DNA of 64,000 nt. Origin: Nitrobacter sp051535235 (GTDB lineage: Bacteria; Pseudomonadota; Alphaproteobacteria; Rhizobiales; Xanthobacteraceae). The position numbers and the translations under genes were made by a program. This document shows, piece after piece, positions 33,266 through 42,306 of this stretch (the first letter of the stretch is position 1; every line of letters starts with the position of its first letter). The stretch is from contig NZ_JBPPLZ010000002.1 of the NCBI RefSeq assembly GCF_051535235.1, positions 310,001 through 374,000 of the forward strand. Reading direction: 5' to 3'. Below the pieces are notes generated by a model. The model had not been told where the DNA came from. It did not search any database and saw only the letters and a list, made by a program, of their open reading frames with translations.

Positions 33266-33880
33266 ATGCGCCTGTTCGTCGGACTGGGCAATCCCGGCAC
33301 GAAGTATCAGGGCAACCGGCACAATATCGGGTTCATGGTCGTGGACGAGATCGCGCGGCGTCATGGTTTCTCACCGTGGCGCCGCCGCTTTCAGGGCGAG
33401 ACGTCCGAAGGCACGCTCGATGGCGAGCGCATCATTCTGCTCAAGCCCACCACCTTCATGAACAACTCCGGCCACTCTGTTCAGGACGCCGTGCAATTCT
33501 ACAAGCTGACCGAGGGAGACGTCGTGGTGTTTCACGACGAGATCGAACTCCCGCCGGCAAAGGTCCGCGTCAAGATCGGCGGCGGCATCGCGGGGCACAA
33601 CGGCCTGCGGTCGATTTCGGCGCATATCGGCAACGACTATCGCCGCGTCCGGCTCGGCGTCGGCCACCCCGGCATCAAGGATCTCGTGCATGCGCATGTG
33701 CTGAACGACTTCGCCAAAAGCGAGCGGCCATGGGTCGAGGCGCTGGTGGATGTCGTGGCGGAAAGCGCAGCGCTTCTCGTCGCAAGCCGGGATTCGGCGT
33801 TTCAGAACAAAGTGCATCTTGCGATGCAGGCGAAGGGATTCGTCGAGAAGGGCGACAAGGACGATAGTGGCGGCAAATAA
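33266..33880 (+). CDS. pth: Peptidyl-tRNA hydrolase
   Basis: 204 residues; releases peptides from drop-off peptidyl-tRNA. LFVGLGNPGTKYQGNRHNIGFMVVD at the start carries the catalytic His in NRHNIGF; KPTTFMNNSGHSV, VFHDEIELPPAKVRVKIGGGIAGHNGLRSI and the RVRLGVGHP segment complete the family pattern. It is in an operon with rplY. The C-terminus is extended and charged (KDDSGGK). Confidence 0.97.
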   Translation: MRLFVGLGNPGTKYQGNRHNIGFMVVDEIARRHGFSPWRRRFQGETSEGTLDGERIILLKPTTFMNNSGHSVQDAVQFYKLTEGDVVVFHDEIELPPAKVRVKIGGGIAGHNGLRSISAHIGNDYRRVRLGVGHPGIKDLVHAHVLNDFAKSERPWVEALVDVVAESAALLVASRDSAFQNKVHLAMQAKGFVEKGDKDDSGGK

Positions 33881-33886
33881 ACGACG

Positions 33887-33989
33887 GCGTCATCGCCGGA
33901 CTTGATCCGGAAATCCATCCTTTGAAGAAGATGGATACGGGGGCCCCTTGCGCGAAGACGCGCTTCGCGCTTTAGCCCGGGTATGACGC
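33887..33989. repeat. REP family A variant between pth and ychF
   Basis: GCGTCATCGCCGGACTTG, ATCCGGAAATCCATCC faces GATGGATACGGG and AGCCCGGGTATGACGC, with an inner GCGCGAAGACGCGCTTCGCGC stem-forming part. Confidence 0.75.
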
Positions 33990-34032
33990 ACCAACTCTGT
34001 AGCGCGATTTGCGCCAATCATCGGAATGACTC

Positions 34033-35130
34033 ATGGGTTTCAAATGCGGTATCGTCGGGTTGCCCAATGTCGGCAAGTCGACCCTGTTCAACGCACTGAC
34101 GGAGACGGCGGCGGCGCAGGCGGCGAACTATCCGTTCTGCACGATCGAGCCCAATGTCGGCGCCGTGGCGGTGCCGGATCCGCGCCTCGACAAGCTCGCG
34201 GCGATCGCCAAATCGGCGCAGATCATTCCGACGCAACTGACGTTCGTCGACATCGCGGGTCTCGTGCGCGGCGCTTCCAAGGGCGAAGGCCTCGGCAACC
34301 AGTTTCTCGCCAACATCCGTGAGGTCGACGCGGTCGCGCATGTGGTGCGCTGTTTTGAGGATTCCGATATCACGCATGTCGAGGGCAAGATCGCGCCGCT
34401 CGCCGACATCGAGACCATCGAGACCGAACTGATGCTGGCCGATCTCGAAAGCCTCGAGAAGCGGGTCGACAATCTTTCGAAAAAAGCCAAGGGCAACGAC
34501 AAGGAAGCCAGGGAGCAGCTCGATCTGGTCGAGCGCGCGCTAAAACTGTTGCGCGACGGCCAGCCGACGCGCGGCATGGAGCGCAAACCGGAGGAAGAGC
34601 GCAATTTCCACATGCTCGGGCTGCTGACGTCAAAGCCGGTGCTCTATGTCTGCAACGTCGAGGAAGGTTCGGCGGCGAGCGGCAACGCCTTCTCGCAGGT
34701 CGTGTTCGATCATGCGAAGAAGGAAGGCGCGGTCGCTGTGGTGATTTCCGCCAAGATCGAATCCGAGATCGCGACCTTGTCGCGCGAGGAGCGTGCCGAT
34801 TTCCTCGAGACTCTGGGGCTGGAAGAAGCGGGCCTCGACCGGCTGATCCGCGCCGGCTACGACCTGCTTCACCTCATCACCTACTTCACTGTGGGTCCGA
34901 AGGAGGCGCGCGCCTGGACCATCACCAGGGGTACCAGGGCACCCGGTGCGGCGGGCGTCATTCACACCGATTTTGAGAAGGGTTTCATCCGCGCCGAGAC
35001 CATCGCTTACGCCGATTATGTGGCGCTCGGCGGTGAGGCGGGCGCGCGCGATGCCGGCAAGCTGCGGCTTGAAGGCAAGGATTATGTCGTCGCCGACGGC
35101 GACGTCATGCATTTCCGGTTCAATACCTGA
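34033..35130 (+). CDS. ychF: Redox-regulated ATPase YchF / Obg-like (EngD)
   Basis: 365 residues, cytoplasmic P-loop protein of the Obg group that prefers ATP. G1 is GLPNVGKSTLFNAL near residue 8; TFVDIAGLVRGASKGEGLGNQFLANIREVDA holds G3; a coiled-coil insertion lies at about 125-175; the C-terminal TGS-like domain has TYFTVGPKEARAWTI and VIHTDFEKGFIRAET. Binding to the ribosome and a role in translation or stress are known for the family. Single-gene unit behind the REP element. Confidence 0.96.
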   Translation: MGFKCGIVGLPNVGKSTLFNALTETAAAQAANYPFCTIEPNVGAVAVPDPRLDKLAAIAKSAQIIPTQLTFVDIAGLVRGASKGEGLGNQFLANIREVDAVAHVVRCFEDSDITHVEGKIAPLADIETIETELMLADLESLEKRVDNLSKKAKGNDKEAREQLDLVERALKLLRDGQPTRGMERKPEEERNFHMLGLLTSKPVLYVCNVEEGSAASGNAFSQVVFDHAKKEGAVAVVISAKIESEIATLSREERADFLETLGLEEAGLDRLIRAGYDLLHLITYFTVGPKEARAWTITRGTRAPGAAGVIHTDFEKGFIRAETIAYADYVALGGEAGARDAGKLRLEGKDYVVADGDVMHFRFNT

Positions 35131-35156
35131 AAATCTGTCTCAATCATTCCAGTCAT

Positions 35157-35223
35157 TCGGGGGCGCTTAAGGCGCGAACCCGGAATCCGGATAAGCGGGG
35201 ACCCCTCAATTCGGATTCCCCGA
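35157..35223. repeat. Imperfect palindrome downstream of ychF
   Basis: GGAATCCG (35182-35189) and CGGATTCC (35212-35219) can pair around GCGGGGA/CCCC; the surrounding GAACCCGGAATCCGG resembles dispersed repeats of this group. It lies between convergent ychF and the DUF4282 gene. Confidence 0.5.
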
Positions 35224-35245
35224 TGTGCATATCTGTGATCGCCGC

Positions 35246-35548
35246 TTACGCACGTCCGGACATCGTGCCCTTTTCGCGGATCGCGCCGAGATGCTCGTTG
35301 ATGCGAAACACGATCAGGATGCATTCGGCGGCAATGCGCGAAAACACGATACCGGTCAGGGCGCCGGCGATGCTCAGAAGAATTGAGATGAAGCCGCCGA
35401 ACGGACTGACGGCCATCGTGGCCAGACCAGAGAAAATCCCGGACAGTCCCGACAGGACGATCAGCACGATGACCAGCCAATAGAAGATCTTGATGATCGT
35501 GGGCGTGATGAAGCGATCCCACTGAAACAGATCCCGGAATTCAAACAT
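35246..35548 (-). CDS. DUF4282-family small membrane protein
   Basis: 100 residues with two strong hydrophobic helices (about 20-45 and 52-78) after MFEFRDLFQWDRFITPTIIKIFYW, the opening of DUF4282 (PF14110) proteins. Function unknown. The ATG at 35548 fits the family; the open frame upstream would run into the divergent MaoC gene's promoter. The C-terminal tail is short and charged (HLGAIREKGTMSGRA). Confidence 0.82.
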   Translation of the reverse strand: MFEFRDLFQWDRFITPTIIKIFYWLVIVLIVLSGLSGIFSGLATMAVSPFGGFISILLSIAGALTGIVFSRIAAECILIVFRINEHLGAIREKGTMSGRA

Positions 35549-35714
35549 CTGCCGTCCCCCCTCGCATCGTGCCGCAGTAATAAGTCGGACGGCACTTGTC
35601 CCCTGTGGGCCGCTCCCCACGGTCCGCATCGGGCAAACCCAGCCTTTAGGATGCCGGCGGTTGAGATTGCCGCAAATAAGGGCCACAATCGGGCGTTGTT
35701 CAGCAGGCCTCGAC

Positions 35715-36176
35715 ATGACCCTGACATTTGAGGATTTTCCTGTCGGCCGTTTCGGCACATTCGGGCCGCGGCATGTCAGCCGTGACGAAATCATCGCCTT
35801 CGCGTCGGAGTTCGATCCTCAGCCCATGCACCTCGACGAGGAAGCGGCCAGGCACTCCATGCTGCGCGGTCTGTCAGGCTCCGGCTGGCATTTGTGTTCG
35901 CTCATGATGCGGATGATGTTCGACGGCTACATCGGACGGACCGCTTCGCTCGGCTCTCCCGGCGTCGATGAAGTCCGCTGGCTTGCACCGCTGCGTCCCG
36001 GCGACGATCTGATGCTGGACGTCGATGTCGCCGCGGCGCGGGTGTCGCGCAGCCGTCCTGAGACGGGTATCGTGACCTTCGCGCTGCGCGTGCGCAATGC
36101 GTCCGGGCAGGTGCTGCTCGAGGCGGTGTCGCCGATCATCATCAGGCGGCGCGCGGCGCCCGCGGCGGGAAGCTGA
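35715..36176 (+). CDS. MaoC-like hot-dog dehydratase, first of a pair
   Basis: 153 residues, single hot-dog domain. The hydratase motif is in ASEFDPQPMHLDEEAA (Asp and His of the catalytic pair near residues 33-38), with GLSGSGWHLCSLMMRM following. Such proteins hydrate enoyl-CoA or related thioesters. The ATG at 35715 (MTLTFEDF) fits the family. A similar gene starts four bases after the stop, so they are co-translated and may form a heterodimer, as two half-size domains often make one active unit. Confidence 0.92.
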   Translation: MTLTFEDFPVGRFGTFGPRHVSRDEIIAFASEFDPQPMHLDEEAARHSMLRGLSGSGWHLCSLMMRMMFDGYIGRTASLGSPGVDEVRWLAPLRPGDDLMLDVDVAAARVSRSRPETGIVTFALRVRNASGQVLLEAVSPIIIRRRAAPAAGS

Positions 36177-36180
36177 CCCG

Positions 36181-36663
36181 ATGCGCTATCTCGAAGATAT
36201 GGAGGTCGGGCAACGTCGCGATCTCGGTTCGTTTACCTTCACCGCCGATCTCATCAAGGCGTTCGCGGCGCAATTCGATCCGCAGCCGTTTCATCTCGAC
36301 GAGGAGGAGGGCCGCAAATCGCTGTTCGGCGGTCTTTCGGCCTCCGGCTGGCATATCGCTTCGATCTGGATGAAGCTGGCGGTGGCGGACGGTCAGCGCG
36401 AGGCGGCGGATGCCGCGGCGCGCGGCGAGAAGCCGGCGATGTGGGGACCGTCACCCGGGTTTCGCGACCTGCGCTGGATCAAGCCGGTGCTGGCGGGCGA
36501 CACCATCAGCTACGCCAGCGAAGTCCAGTCGCTGCGAGCTTCCCGCTCGCGGCCGGAGTGGGGTGTCTTGCAAATGCGCAACACCGGAACCAACCAGCGC
36601 GGGGAACTGGTGTTTTCCTTTCTGGCCTCGGTTTTCGTGCAGCGCCGGCATCCGCAGGATTGA
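36181..36663 (+). CDS. MaoC-like hot-dog dehydratase, second of a pair
   Basis: 160 residues, clearly paralogous to the preceding gene: AAQFDPQPFHLDEEEGRKSLFGGLSASGWHIAS parallels its neighbour's hydratase region, and FRDLRWIKPVLAGDTISY parallels VDEVRWLAPLRPGDDL. Both keep Asp and His, so neither looks like a dead partner. An arrangement as tandem MaoC genes is widespread in Rhizobiales; substrate unknown. Confidence 0.92.
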   Translation: MRYLEDMEVGQRRDLGSFTFTADLIKAFAAQFDPQPFHLDEEEGRKSLFGGLSASGWHIASIWMKLAVADGQREAADAAARGEKPAMWGPSPGFRDLRWIKPVLAGDTISYASEVQSLRASRSRPEWGVLQMRNTGTNQRGELVFSFLASVFVQRRHPQD

Positions 36664-36929
36664 GGCTCGCGGTCGGTTGGGGGCGCCGCATGACCGGCCT
36701 GCGGTCGCGCGCTGTAATTTATTCGAAAACCCGGTGTTCCGTTAAGGAATTATGAACCCTCAGCCGGTCTTGTCGAACCGCATGGAGTCCTCGCTTTCGG
36801 CGAAATCAGAAGCGGAACTCCACAGATCTTGATTTGACGCGTTTTCTTCACGCGAACCGGTATCCATCCTCGGGTCAAGCCGCGGGGACATGCTTCGCTC
36901 GAAAACGCTCTGGGGCAGGGGAAACGGCG

Positions 36930-37082
36930 ATGGCGGATCGCACCGGATTGAAGATCGTGGGCATTATCTTTGCGACCGTGACGCTGGCTGTAACGCTGGC
37001 GACCTGGACGGTGGTGAAGGGTTATGCCGACGGCGTGTATTCGCTGGAGAATAGCGCGCCGGCTCGTATGGCGGTTCGCTGA
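36930..37082 (+). CDS. Small single-helix membrane protein
   Basis: 50 residues: a short polar start, one hydrophobic helix (VGIIFATVTLAVTLATWTVV, about 10-29) and a short tail. GGGGAAA precedes the ATG at 36930 at good spacing. I do not recognise a named family, though similar tiny proteins recur in Bradyrhizobiaceae. The 265 bp upstream contain no gene. Convergent with ubiK downstream. Confidence 0.65.
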   Translation: MADRTGLKIVGIIFATVTLAVTLATWTVVKGYADGVYSLENSAPARMAVR

Positions 37083-37106
37083 ACCCAGAAAGGCGACCGG
37101 GTCGGC

Positions 37107-37364
37107 TCAGCCGCCGCCGCCAAGACGCGCCTCGAGCGCCGCAATGCGCGCCTTCAGTGCCTCGTTGTCCTCACGCGCGAGCCGCGCCATCTCCTTGACG
37201 GCCTCGAATTCCTCGCGCTTGACGAGATCCAGGTCGCGCATGATCTTCTCCGCCTGATTGCGGACCACCGCATCGACCTCGCGCTTGAATCCCTGCGCCG
37301 CGCCGGCCGCGTCGTTCATCAGTTTTCCAATCTCGTCGAAAAACCGGTTGCTGGTCTGGGTCAT
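37107..37364 (-). CDS. ubiK: UbiK/YqiC-type accessory factor (BMFP domain)
   Basis: 85 residues, almost wholly helical: TSNRFFDEIGKLMNDAAGAAQGFKREV, then a C-terminal coiled coil (EEFEAVKEMARLAREDNEALKARIAALEARL) ending in Gly repeats, the BMFP/UbiK pattern. In enterobacteria UbiK assists aerobic ubiquinone synthesis with UbiJ and trimerises; that role here is inferred. The start is the ATG at 37364. It is divergent from lgt. Confidence 0.85.
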   Translation of the reverse strand: MTQTSNRFFDEIGKLMNDAAGAAQGFKREVDAVVRNQAEKIMRDLDLVKREEFEAVKEMARLAREDNEALKARIAALEARLGGGG

Positions 37365-37677
37365 CTCACTGTCTCCGGTCGGCAGCATCGCCACACGTCG
37401 AGTCAGAGAATGGCAATCCGGACCCGGCAGTTCAAGCCCGCTTGATGGTCCGCCTATGCCGTAAAGCCTTGTCAGTGCCGGATTTCCTTGCAATCGTAAA
37501 CGCCGTGACGCGAAGCCCGACCTCAAGATGAATTGCCGATGATCGACCAGCAGATCGAGAGTCCCGCCTTGGAGGGCCGTACCGCCCCGGCGCTTCAGCG
37601 GGACCGCGCCGGGCCATTCCGCGCATTGCCCAGGCGGTCCGGCCTCCCCCCACCGGCTGGGAGAGGCTAGAAGAACC
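37365..37677. other. 313-bp divergent intergenic region ubiK/lgt
   Basis: No gene seen. It should hold promoters for both genes. Near lgt the sequence CCCCCCACCGGCTGGGAGAGG resembles a decayed family C half, with GGGAGAGG then possibly part of the ribosome-binding region. Confidence 0.45.
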
Positions 37678-38544
37678 ATGCCGTTTCTCCTCATCACCTA
37701 TCCCGTCTTCGATCCCGTCGCCATCTCGCTCGGCCCGATCGCGATCCGCTGGTATGCGCTGGCCTATATTGGCGGCATCACGCTCGGCTGGCTCTATGCG
37801 CGGGCGCTGCTCAAGAGCGAAAAGCTCTGGGGCGGGCCTGCGCCGATCTCTGTGCTGCAGCTCGACGACTTCATCCTTTGGGTGACGATCGGCATCATCC
37901 TCGGCGGCCGCACCGGCTACGTGCTGTTCTACAACCTTGAATTTTTCATTCGTCACCCCGCCGAGATCTTCGAGATCTGGAAGGGTGGCATGTCGTTCCA
38001 TGGCGGCTTCATGGGCTGCGTCGTTGCGGTCATCCTGTTTTGCCGCAAGCACGGCCTGCCGATGCTCTCGCTCGGCGACGTCGCCACCGCGGTCGGGCCG
38101 ATCGGCCTGTTTCTCGGCCGCATCGCCAACTTCATCAACAGCGAATTATGGGGCCGCCCGGCCGACCCGAACCTGCCTTGGGCGATGGTGTTTCCGAATG
38201 GCGGCCCGCTGCCGCGGCATCCGAGCCAGCTCTACGAGGCGACGCTCGAGGGTCTCGTGCTGTTCACGATCCTCGCGCTGATGATCCGGGCTGGCGCGTT
38301 GAAGCGGCCGGGGCTGGTTCTCGGCAGCTTCGTCACGCTCTATGCGATGGCACGCATCACCGGCGAATTCTTCCGCGAGCCCGATCCCCAGCTCGGATTT
38401 CTCTGGGGCGGACTCACCATGGGAATGCTATTGTCGATCCCGATGATGATTGCGGGACTTGTCATTGTGTACGCCGCCTGGTCGCGTGGTCCGCGGGCGT
38501 CAGGCGCACGAACGATTTCGAACCCCGACGTTTCCCAAGGCTGA
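37678..38544 (+). CDS. lgt: Prolipoprotein diacylglyceryl transferase
   Basis: 288-residue inner-membrane enzyme that transfers diacylglyceryl from phosphatidylglycerol to the lipobox Cys. About seven hydrophobic helices; family markers are LGPIAIRWYALAYIGGI, the GGRTGYVLFYN segment with catalytic Arg, GGMSFHGGF and the Lgt signature GRIANFINSELWGRP, followed by RHPSQLYEA. A short tandem repeat joins its stop codon to the next gene. A lipoprotein substrate gene is at 40624. Confidence 0.97.
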   Translation: MPFLLITYPVFDPVAISLGPIAIRWYALAYIGGITLGWLYARALLKSEKLWGGPAPISVLQLDDFILWVTIGIILGGRTGYVLFYNLEFFIRHPAEIFEIWKGGMSFHGGFMGCVVAVILFCRKHGLPMLSLGDVATAVGPIGLFLGRIANFINSELWGRPADPNLPWAMVFPNGGPLPRHPSQLYEATLEGLVLFTILALMIRAGALKRPGLVLGSFVTLYAMARITGEFFREPDPQLGFLWGGLTMGMLLSIPMMIAGLVIVYAAWSRGPRASGARTISNPDVSQG

Positions 38545-38590
38545 GCCTTAGGTTGATCCCAAGCTGACCCCAAGGCTGACTCAAGGCTGA
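38534..38590 (+). repeat. Four copies of an 11-bp unit across the lgt/methyltransferase junction
   Basis: CCCAAGGCTGA (38534-38544, ending in the lgt stop), CCCAAGCTGA variant (38557-38567), CCCAAGGCTGA (38569-38579) and CTCAAGGCTGA (38580-38590). Every unit ends in TGA. The next gene starts with GTG three bases later. Confidence 0.85.
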
Positions 38591-38592
38591 TC

Positions 38593-39717
38593 GTGACTGA
38601 ACATTCTCCGCTGCTGGCCGAGATCAAGAAGCTGATCAAGACATCCGGCCCGCTGCCGGTCTGGCGCTACATGCAGATCTGCCTGACACATCCCGAACAT
38701 GGCTACTACATTTCGCGCGACCCGCTCGGACGCGAGGGCGACTTCGTCACCTCGCCCGAGGTCAGCCAGATGTTCGGAGAACTGATTGGATTGTGGGCCG
38801 CGTCGGTCTGGCGCACGATGGGCTCGCCGGCCAGGTTGCGGCTGATCGAACTCGGGCCCGGGCGCGGTACCATGATGGCGGATGCGTTGCGCGCACTGCG
38901 CGTGCTGCCGCCGATGTACGATGCGCTCCGCGTTCATCTGATCGAGATCAATCCGGTGCTGCGGGAAAGGCAGAAGGCGACGCTGTCCGGCGCGCGGAAC
39001 GTCGAGTGGCACGCGACTCTGGATGAAGTGCCGCGGGGGCCGGCGATCATTCTCGCCAACGAATATTTCGACGTGCTTCCGGTTCGCCAGATGGTCAGGC
39101 ATGGCGACGGCTGGCACGAGCGCGTGGTCGACGTCAACGGCAGCGGCCAACTCGTGTTCGACGCCGCCGCCGCGCCGATGCTGCGGTTCGACGCGCTGCT
39201 GCCGCCGCTGGTGCGCGCGGCGCCGGTCGGGGCCATTTTCGAATGGCGGCCGGATGCCGAGATCATGTCCATCGCAACGCGCCTCCGCGATCAGGGAGGC
39301 GCCGCGCTGATCATCGATTATGGCCATGTGCGCAGCGACGCCGGCGATACCTTTCAGGCCATCGCAGGACACAGCTTCGTCGATCCGCTGAAATATCCCG
39401 GTCAGGCCGACATCACCGCCCATGTCGATTTCCAGGCGCTTGGCCGCGCCGCCGAGGACGTCGGTGCCCGCGTGCACGGACCGGTGACGCAGGGAGCATT
39501 CCTGCAACGGCTCGGCATCGAGGCCCGCGCTGTCAGCCTGATGGCGAAGGCCAGCCCAGAAGTATCGGAGAATATCGCAACCGCGCTGAAACGCCTGACC
39601 GAAGGCGGCCGCGGCGGCATGGGATCAATGTTCAAGGTGATCGGCATTTCCGATTCCAGCCTCACCGAACTGGCGGGGTTGAGCGATCAGGATCGCCGCG
39701 GCGGGATCAAGGCATGA
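38593..39717 (+). CDS. NDUFAF7/MidA-like SAM-dependent methyltransferase (DUF185)
   Basis: 374 residues. SAM motif I is LRLIELGPGRGTMMADALR near residue 77; family-specific blocks are YMQICLTHPEHGYY, REGDFVTSPEVSQMFGELIGLW, ANEYFDVLPVRQ and ALIIDYGH. In mitochondria NDUFAF7 methylates an Arg of the complex I 49-kDa subunit; the bacterial role is inferred to be similar. Start is a GTG at 38593. It overlaps pgeF by four bases (ATGA), so the two are coupled. Confidence 0.93.
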   Translation: MTEHSPLLAEIKKLIKTSGPLPVWRYMQICLTHPEHGYYISRDPLGREGDFVTSPEVSQMFGELIGLWAASVWRTMGSPARLRLIELGPGRGTMMADALRALRVLPPMYDALRVHLIEINPVLRERQKATLSGARNVEWHATLDEVPRGPAIILANEYFDVLPVRQMVRHGDGWHERVVDVNGSGQLVFDAAAAPMLRFDALLPPLVRAAPVGAIFEWRPDAEIMSIATRLRDQGGAALIIDYGHVRSDAGDTFQAIAGHSFVDPLKYPGQADITAHVDFQALGRAAEDVGARVHGPVTQGAFLQRLGIEARAVSLMAKASPEVSENIATALKRLTEGGRGGMGSMFKVIGISDSSLTELAGLSDQDRRGGIKA

Positions 39718-40484
39718 CCCTCGCATCCTCGCTGCTCTCCGCCGTTTCCGGCCTGCGACACGCCTTTTTTACCCGCGAGGGTGGCGTTTCCCAAGGCATC
39801 TACGCGAGTCTGAACGCCGGCATCGGCTCGCAGGACGATCCCGCGCATGTCACGGAGAACCGGAGGCGCATGGCCGAAATCATGGGCGTTGCGCTGGCGG
39901 ATTTTCTTTCCCTCTACCAGATCCACTCGCCCGATGCCGTGATTGCCGACGGGCCCTGGGGCGCCCCGTCGCGCCCGCGCGCCGATGCCATCGTCACGAG
40001 AACGCCGGGGCTTGCGATCGGTGTCACCGCGGCCGACTGCGGCCCCGTCCTGTTCGCCGATCCGCGGGCGCGCGTCATCGCCGCCGCGCACGCCGGCTGG
40101 AAAGGCGCGCTGACCGGCGTGCTGGAAAGGACCGTCGATGCGATGGAAACGCTTGGCAGCAGACGCTCCGACGTCTCCGTCGCCATCGGTCCGCTGATCC
40201 GGCAACGGAGCTATGAGGTCGGCGCTGAATTCGTCACGCGATTTACGGACACGGATCGAGCGTATGCCGGGTTCTTCGTTCCGTCGGAGCGTGACGGCCA
40301 TGCGATGTTCGATCTCGGCGGCTTCATCCGGATGCGGCTGGAGCACGCCGGCGTCGAGACGATCGACGATACCGGCATCGATACTTATTCGGACGAGCGT
40401 TTCTTCAGCTACCGCCGCTCGGTGCATCGCAAGGAGCCGGATTTCGGCCGCCACGTCCATGCCATCGTGCTGGAAGCCGAATGA
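39714..40484 (+). CDS. pgeF: Peptidoglycan editing factor PgeF / laccase-domain purine phosphorylase
   Basis: 256 residues of the YfiH/Cu-oxidase_4 family. Opening HAFFTREGGVSQGIYASLN, then LYQIHSP, VTAADCGPVLFAD and AAHAGWKGALTGVL give the conserved His-Cys-His metal site. YfiH proteins hydrolyse or edit misincorporated peptidoglycan precursors (PgeF), and homologues (LACC1/FAMIN) act on purine nucleosides. Translation is coupled to the preceding methyltransferase. Confidence 0.94.
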   Translation: MTLASSLLSAVSGLRHAFFTREGGVSQGIYASLNAGIGSQDDPAHVTENRRRMAEIMGVALADFLSLYQIHSPDAVIADGPWGAPSRPRADAIVTRTPGLAIGVTAADCGPVLFADPRARVIAAAHAGWKGALTGVLERTVDAMETLGSRRSDVSVAIGPLIRQRSYEVGAEFVTRFTDTDRAYAGFFVPSERDGHAMFDLGGFIRMRLEHAGVETIDDTGIDTYSDERFFSYRRSVHRKEPDFGRHVHAIVLEAE

Positions 40485-40623
40485 TTGAGCGGACCAGGAG
40501 CGAAAGCCGAACGGAATCAGAACGTCGGTGCCGGCAAGCGGATTCTTTGCGCCGCCGCGACGCTCTGCCCTAGACGTTAACGCGTTTTAACGATATCGCT
40601 CGACGACACGGGGACGTCAGCGA

Positions 40624-41208
40624 ATGCCTTTCAAGAGCTTCCGCGCCGTTGCGCTTCTGGCGTTGCTGTGCGCGCTGGCCGGATGCGCGAGCGGCGGTAA
40701 CGGCAGCGAATCCTTCGCACAGGCCGGCAGCGGCGCGACCGTTGCGTTCGAGTCCGTCGACGGGCCGCCGCCGCAGGTATTCGACCGCCTCGTCAACATC
40801 CTCAATTCGGAATCCCAGCTTCGCAATCTCTCCATCGTGTCGCGCGAGGCATCGGCCGCCTATCGCGTGCGCGGCTATCTCGCGGCCGAGGTCAGCCGCG
40901 GCCGCACCACCATCGCCTGGGTTTTCGACGTCTACGATCGCAATCAGAACCGCGCGCTGCGCCTGAGCGGCGAGGAACCCGGCGGCAAGGCGGGACGCGA
41001 TGCGTGGGCTGCCGCCGACGACCTCACTCTGCGCAAGATCGCGCAGGCCGGGCTGGGGGGATTGAGCAGCATGGTGAATGGCGACGCTCCGCCGCCCGCC
41101 GCTGAGCCGGCTCCATCGCAGCCACAAGAGCCGGCGGTCGCCAGCGCCGAGGATTCGGCCGGGACGGATGGCGGACAGGCCGGGGCGCTCGGGTTCGCCG
41201 CGCAATAG
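40624..41208 (+). CDS. Predicted lipoprotein, unknown function
   Basis: 194 residues with a clear lipobox (LAGC, Cys21) after a hydrophobic signal. The mature core (about 40-145) has a mixed alpha/beta pattern (YRVRGYLAAEVSRGRTTIAWVFDVYDR); the last 45 residues are Pro/Ala/Gln-rich and probably disordered. Similar conserved lipoproteins exist in Bradyrhizobiaceae but I know no function. It precedes prs by 144 bp; between them lies a small dyad TTGCCA/TGGCAA (41244-41259). Confidence 0.82.
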   Translation: MPFKSFRAVALLALLCALAGCASGGNGSESFAQAGSGATVAFESVDGPPPQVFDRLVNILNSESQLRNLSIVSREASAAYRVRGYLAAEVSRGRTTIAWVFDVYDRNQNRALRLSGEEPGGKAGRDAWAAADDLTLRKIAQAGLGGLSSMVNGDAPPPAAEPAPSQPQEPAVASAEDSAGTDGGQAGALGFAAQ

Positions 41209-41352
41209 AGCCTCATTTTACGCCGGAATCCGTGATCCCCGTATTGCCAGACTTGGCAACTCCTTGATACACCGCCACCGTCGAGGTCGCAGAGGGTCTC
41301 TGGAGTCGGGATGTTGAACGTTGTACCCACCACATCGCGGGGAGAAGCGTCG

Positions 41353-42306
41353 ATGTCCGCCAAAAACGGCGCCGTCAGGCTGGTTGCAGGCAACGCCAAC
41401 CCGGCGCTGGCGCGGGAAATCGCCAAATGGCTGGGGCTTGAACTCACCAAAGCCAGTGTGCGGCGCTTTGCCGATAACGAGATCTTCGTGGAAGTGCTCG
41501 AGAACGTGCGCGGCTCGGATGTCTACGTGATCCAGTCGACGTCCTATCCGACCAACGATCACCTGATGGAGCTTCTGATCATCACCGACGCGCTGCGCCG
41601 CGCGTCGGCGCGCCGGATCACCGCGGTCATTCCCTACTTCGGCTACGCGCGGCAGGACCGCAAGGTCGGCTCGCGCTCGCCGATCTCGGCCAAGCTGGTG
41701 GCCAACCTGATCACGCGCGCCGGAACCGATCGCGTGCTGACGCTCGATCTGCATGCGGGACAGATTCAGGGCTTCTTCGATATCCCGACCGACAATCTCT
41801 ATGCGTCGCCGGTGATGGTCCGTGACATCAAGGAGCGGTTCGATCTCGGCAGCCTGATGGTGGTGTCGCCCGACGTCGGCGGCGTGGTGCGCGCGCGGGG
41901 CCTCGCCAAACGCATCAACGCTCCGCTGGCGATCATCGACAAGCGCCGCGAGCGCGCCGGCGAATCCGAGGTCATGAACGTGATCGGCGACGTCGCCGGT
42001 TCGACCTGCATCCTGATCGACGACATCGTCGATTCCGGTGGCACGCTGGTCAATGCAGCCGACGCGCTGATCGCCAAGGGGGCGAAGGACGTCTATGCCT
42101 ACATCACGCACGGCGTGCTGTCCGGCGGCGCGGCTGCGCGCATCGCCGGCTCGAAACTGAAAGAGCTGGTCATTACCGACTCGATCCAGCCGACCGATGC
42201 CGTCAACAAGACCGGCAACATCCGCCTGCTGTCGATCGCCGGATTGATCGGCGAGGCGATCAACCGCACCGCCGCCGAACAATCAGTGTCGAGCCTGTTC
42301 GACTGA
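41353..42306 (+). CDS. prs: Ribose-phosphate pyrophosphokinase
   Basis: 317 residues; makes PRPP from ribose 5-phosphate and ATP for nucleotide, His and Trp synthesis. Markers: RFADNEIFVEVLENVRGSDVYVIQS near residue 35, the ATP region YFGYARQDRK, DLHAGQIQGFFDIPTDNL and the PRPP-binding loop ILIDDIVDSGGTLVNAA near residue 217. The ATG at 41353 follows GGGGAGAAG; an upstream in-frame ATG at 41311 is less likely. Usual family length. Confidence 0.97.
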   Translation: MSAKNGAVRLVAGNANPALAREIAKWLGLELTKASVRRFADNEIFVEVLENVRGSDVYVIQSTSYPTNDHLMELLIITDALRRASARRITAVIPYFGYARQDRKVGSRSPISAKLVANLITRAGTDRVLTLDLHAGQIQGFFDIPTDNLYASPVMVRDIKERFDLGSLMVVSPDVGGVVRARGLAKRINAPLAIIDKRRERAGESEVMNVIGDVAGSTCILIDDIVDSGGTLVNAADALIAKGAKDVYAYITHGVLSGGAAARIAGSKLKELVITDSIQPTDAVNKTGNIRLLSIAGLIGEAINRTAAEQSVSSLFD

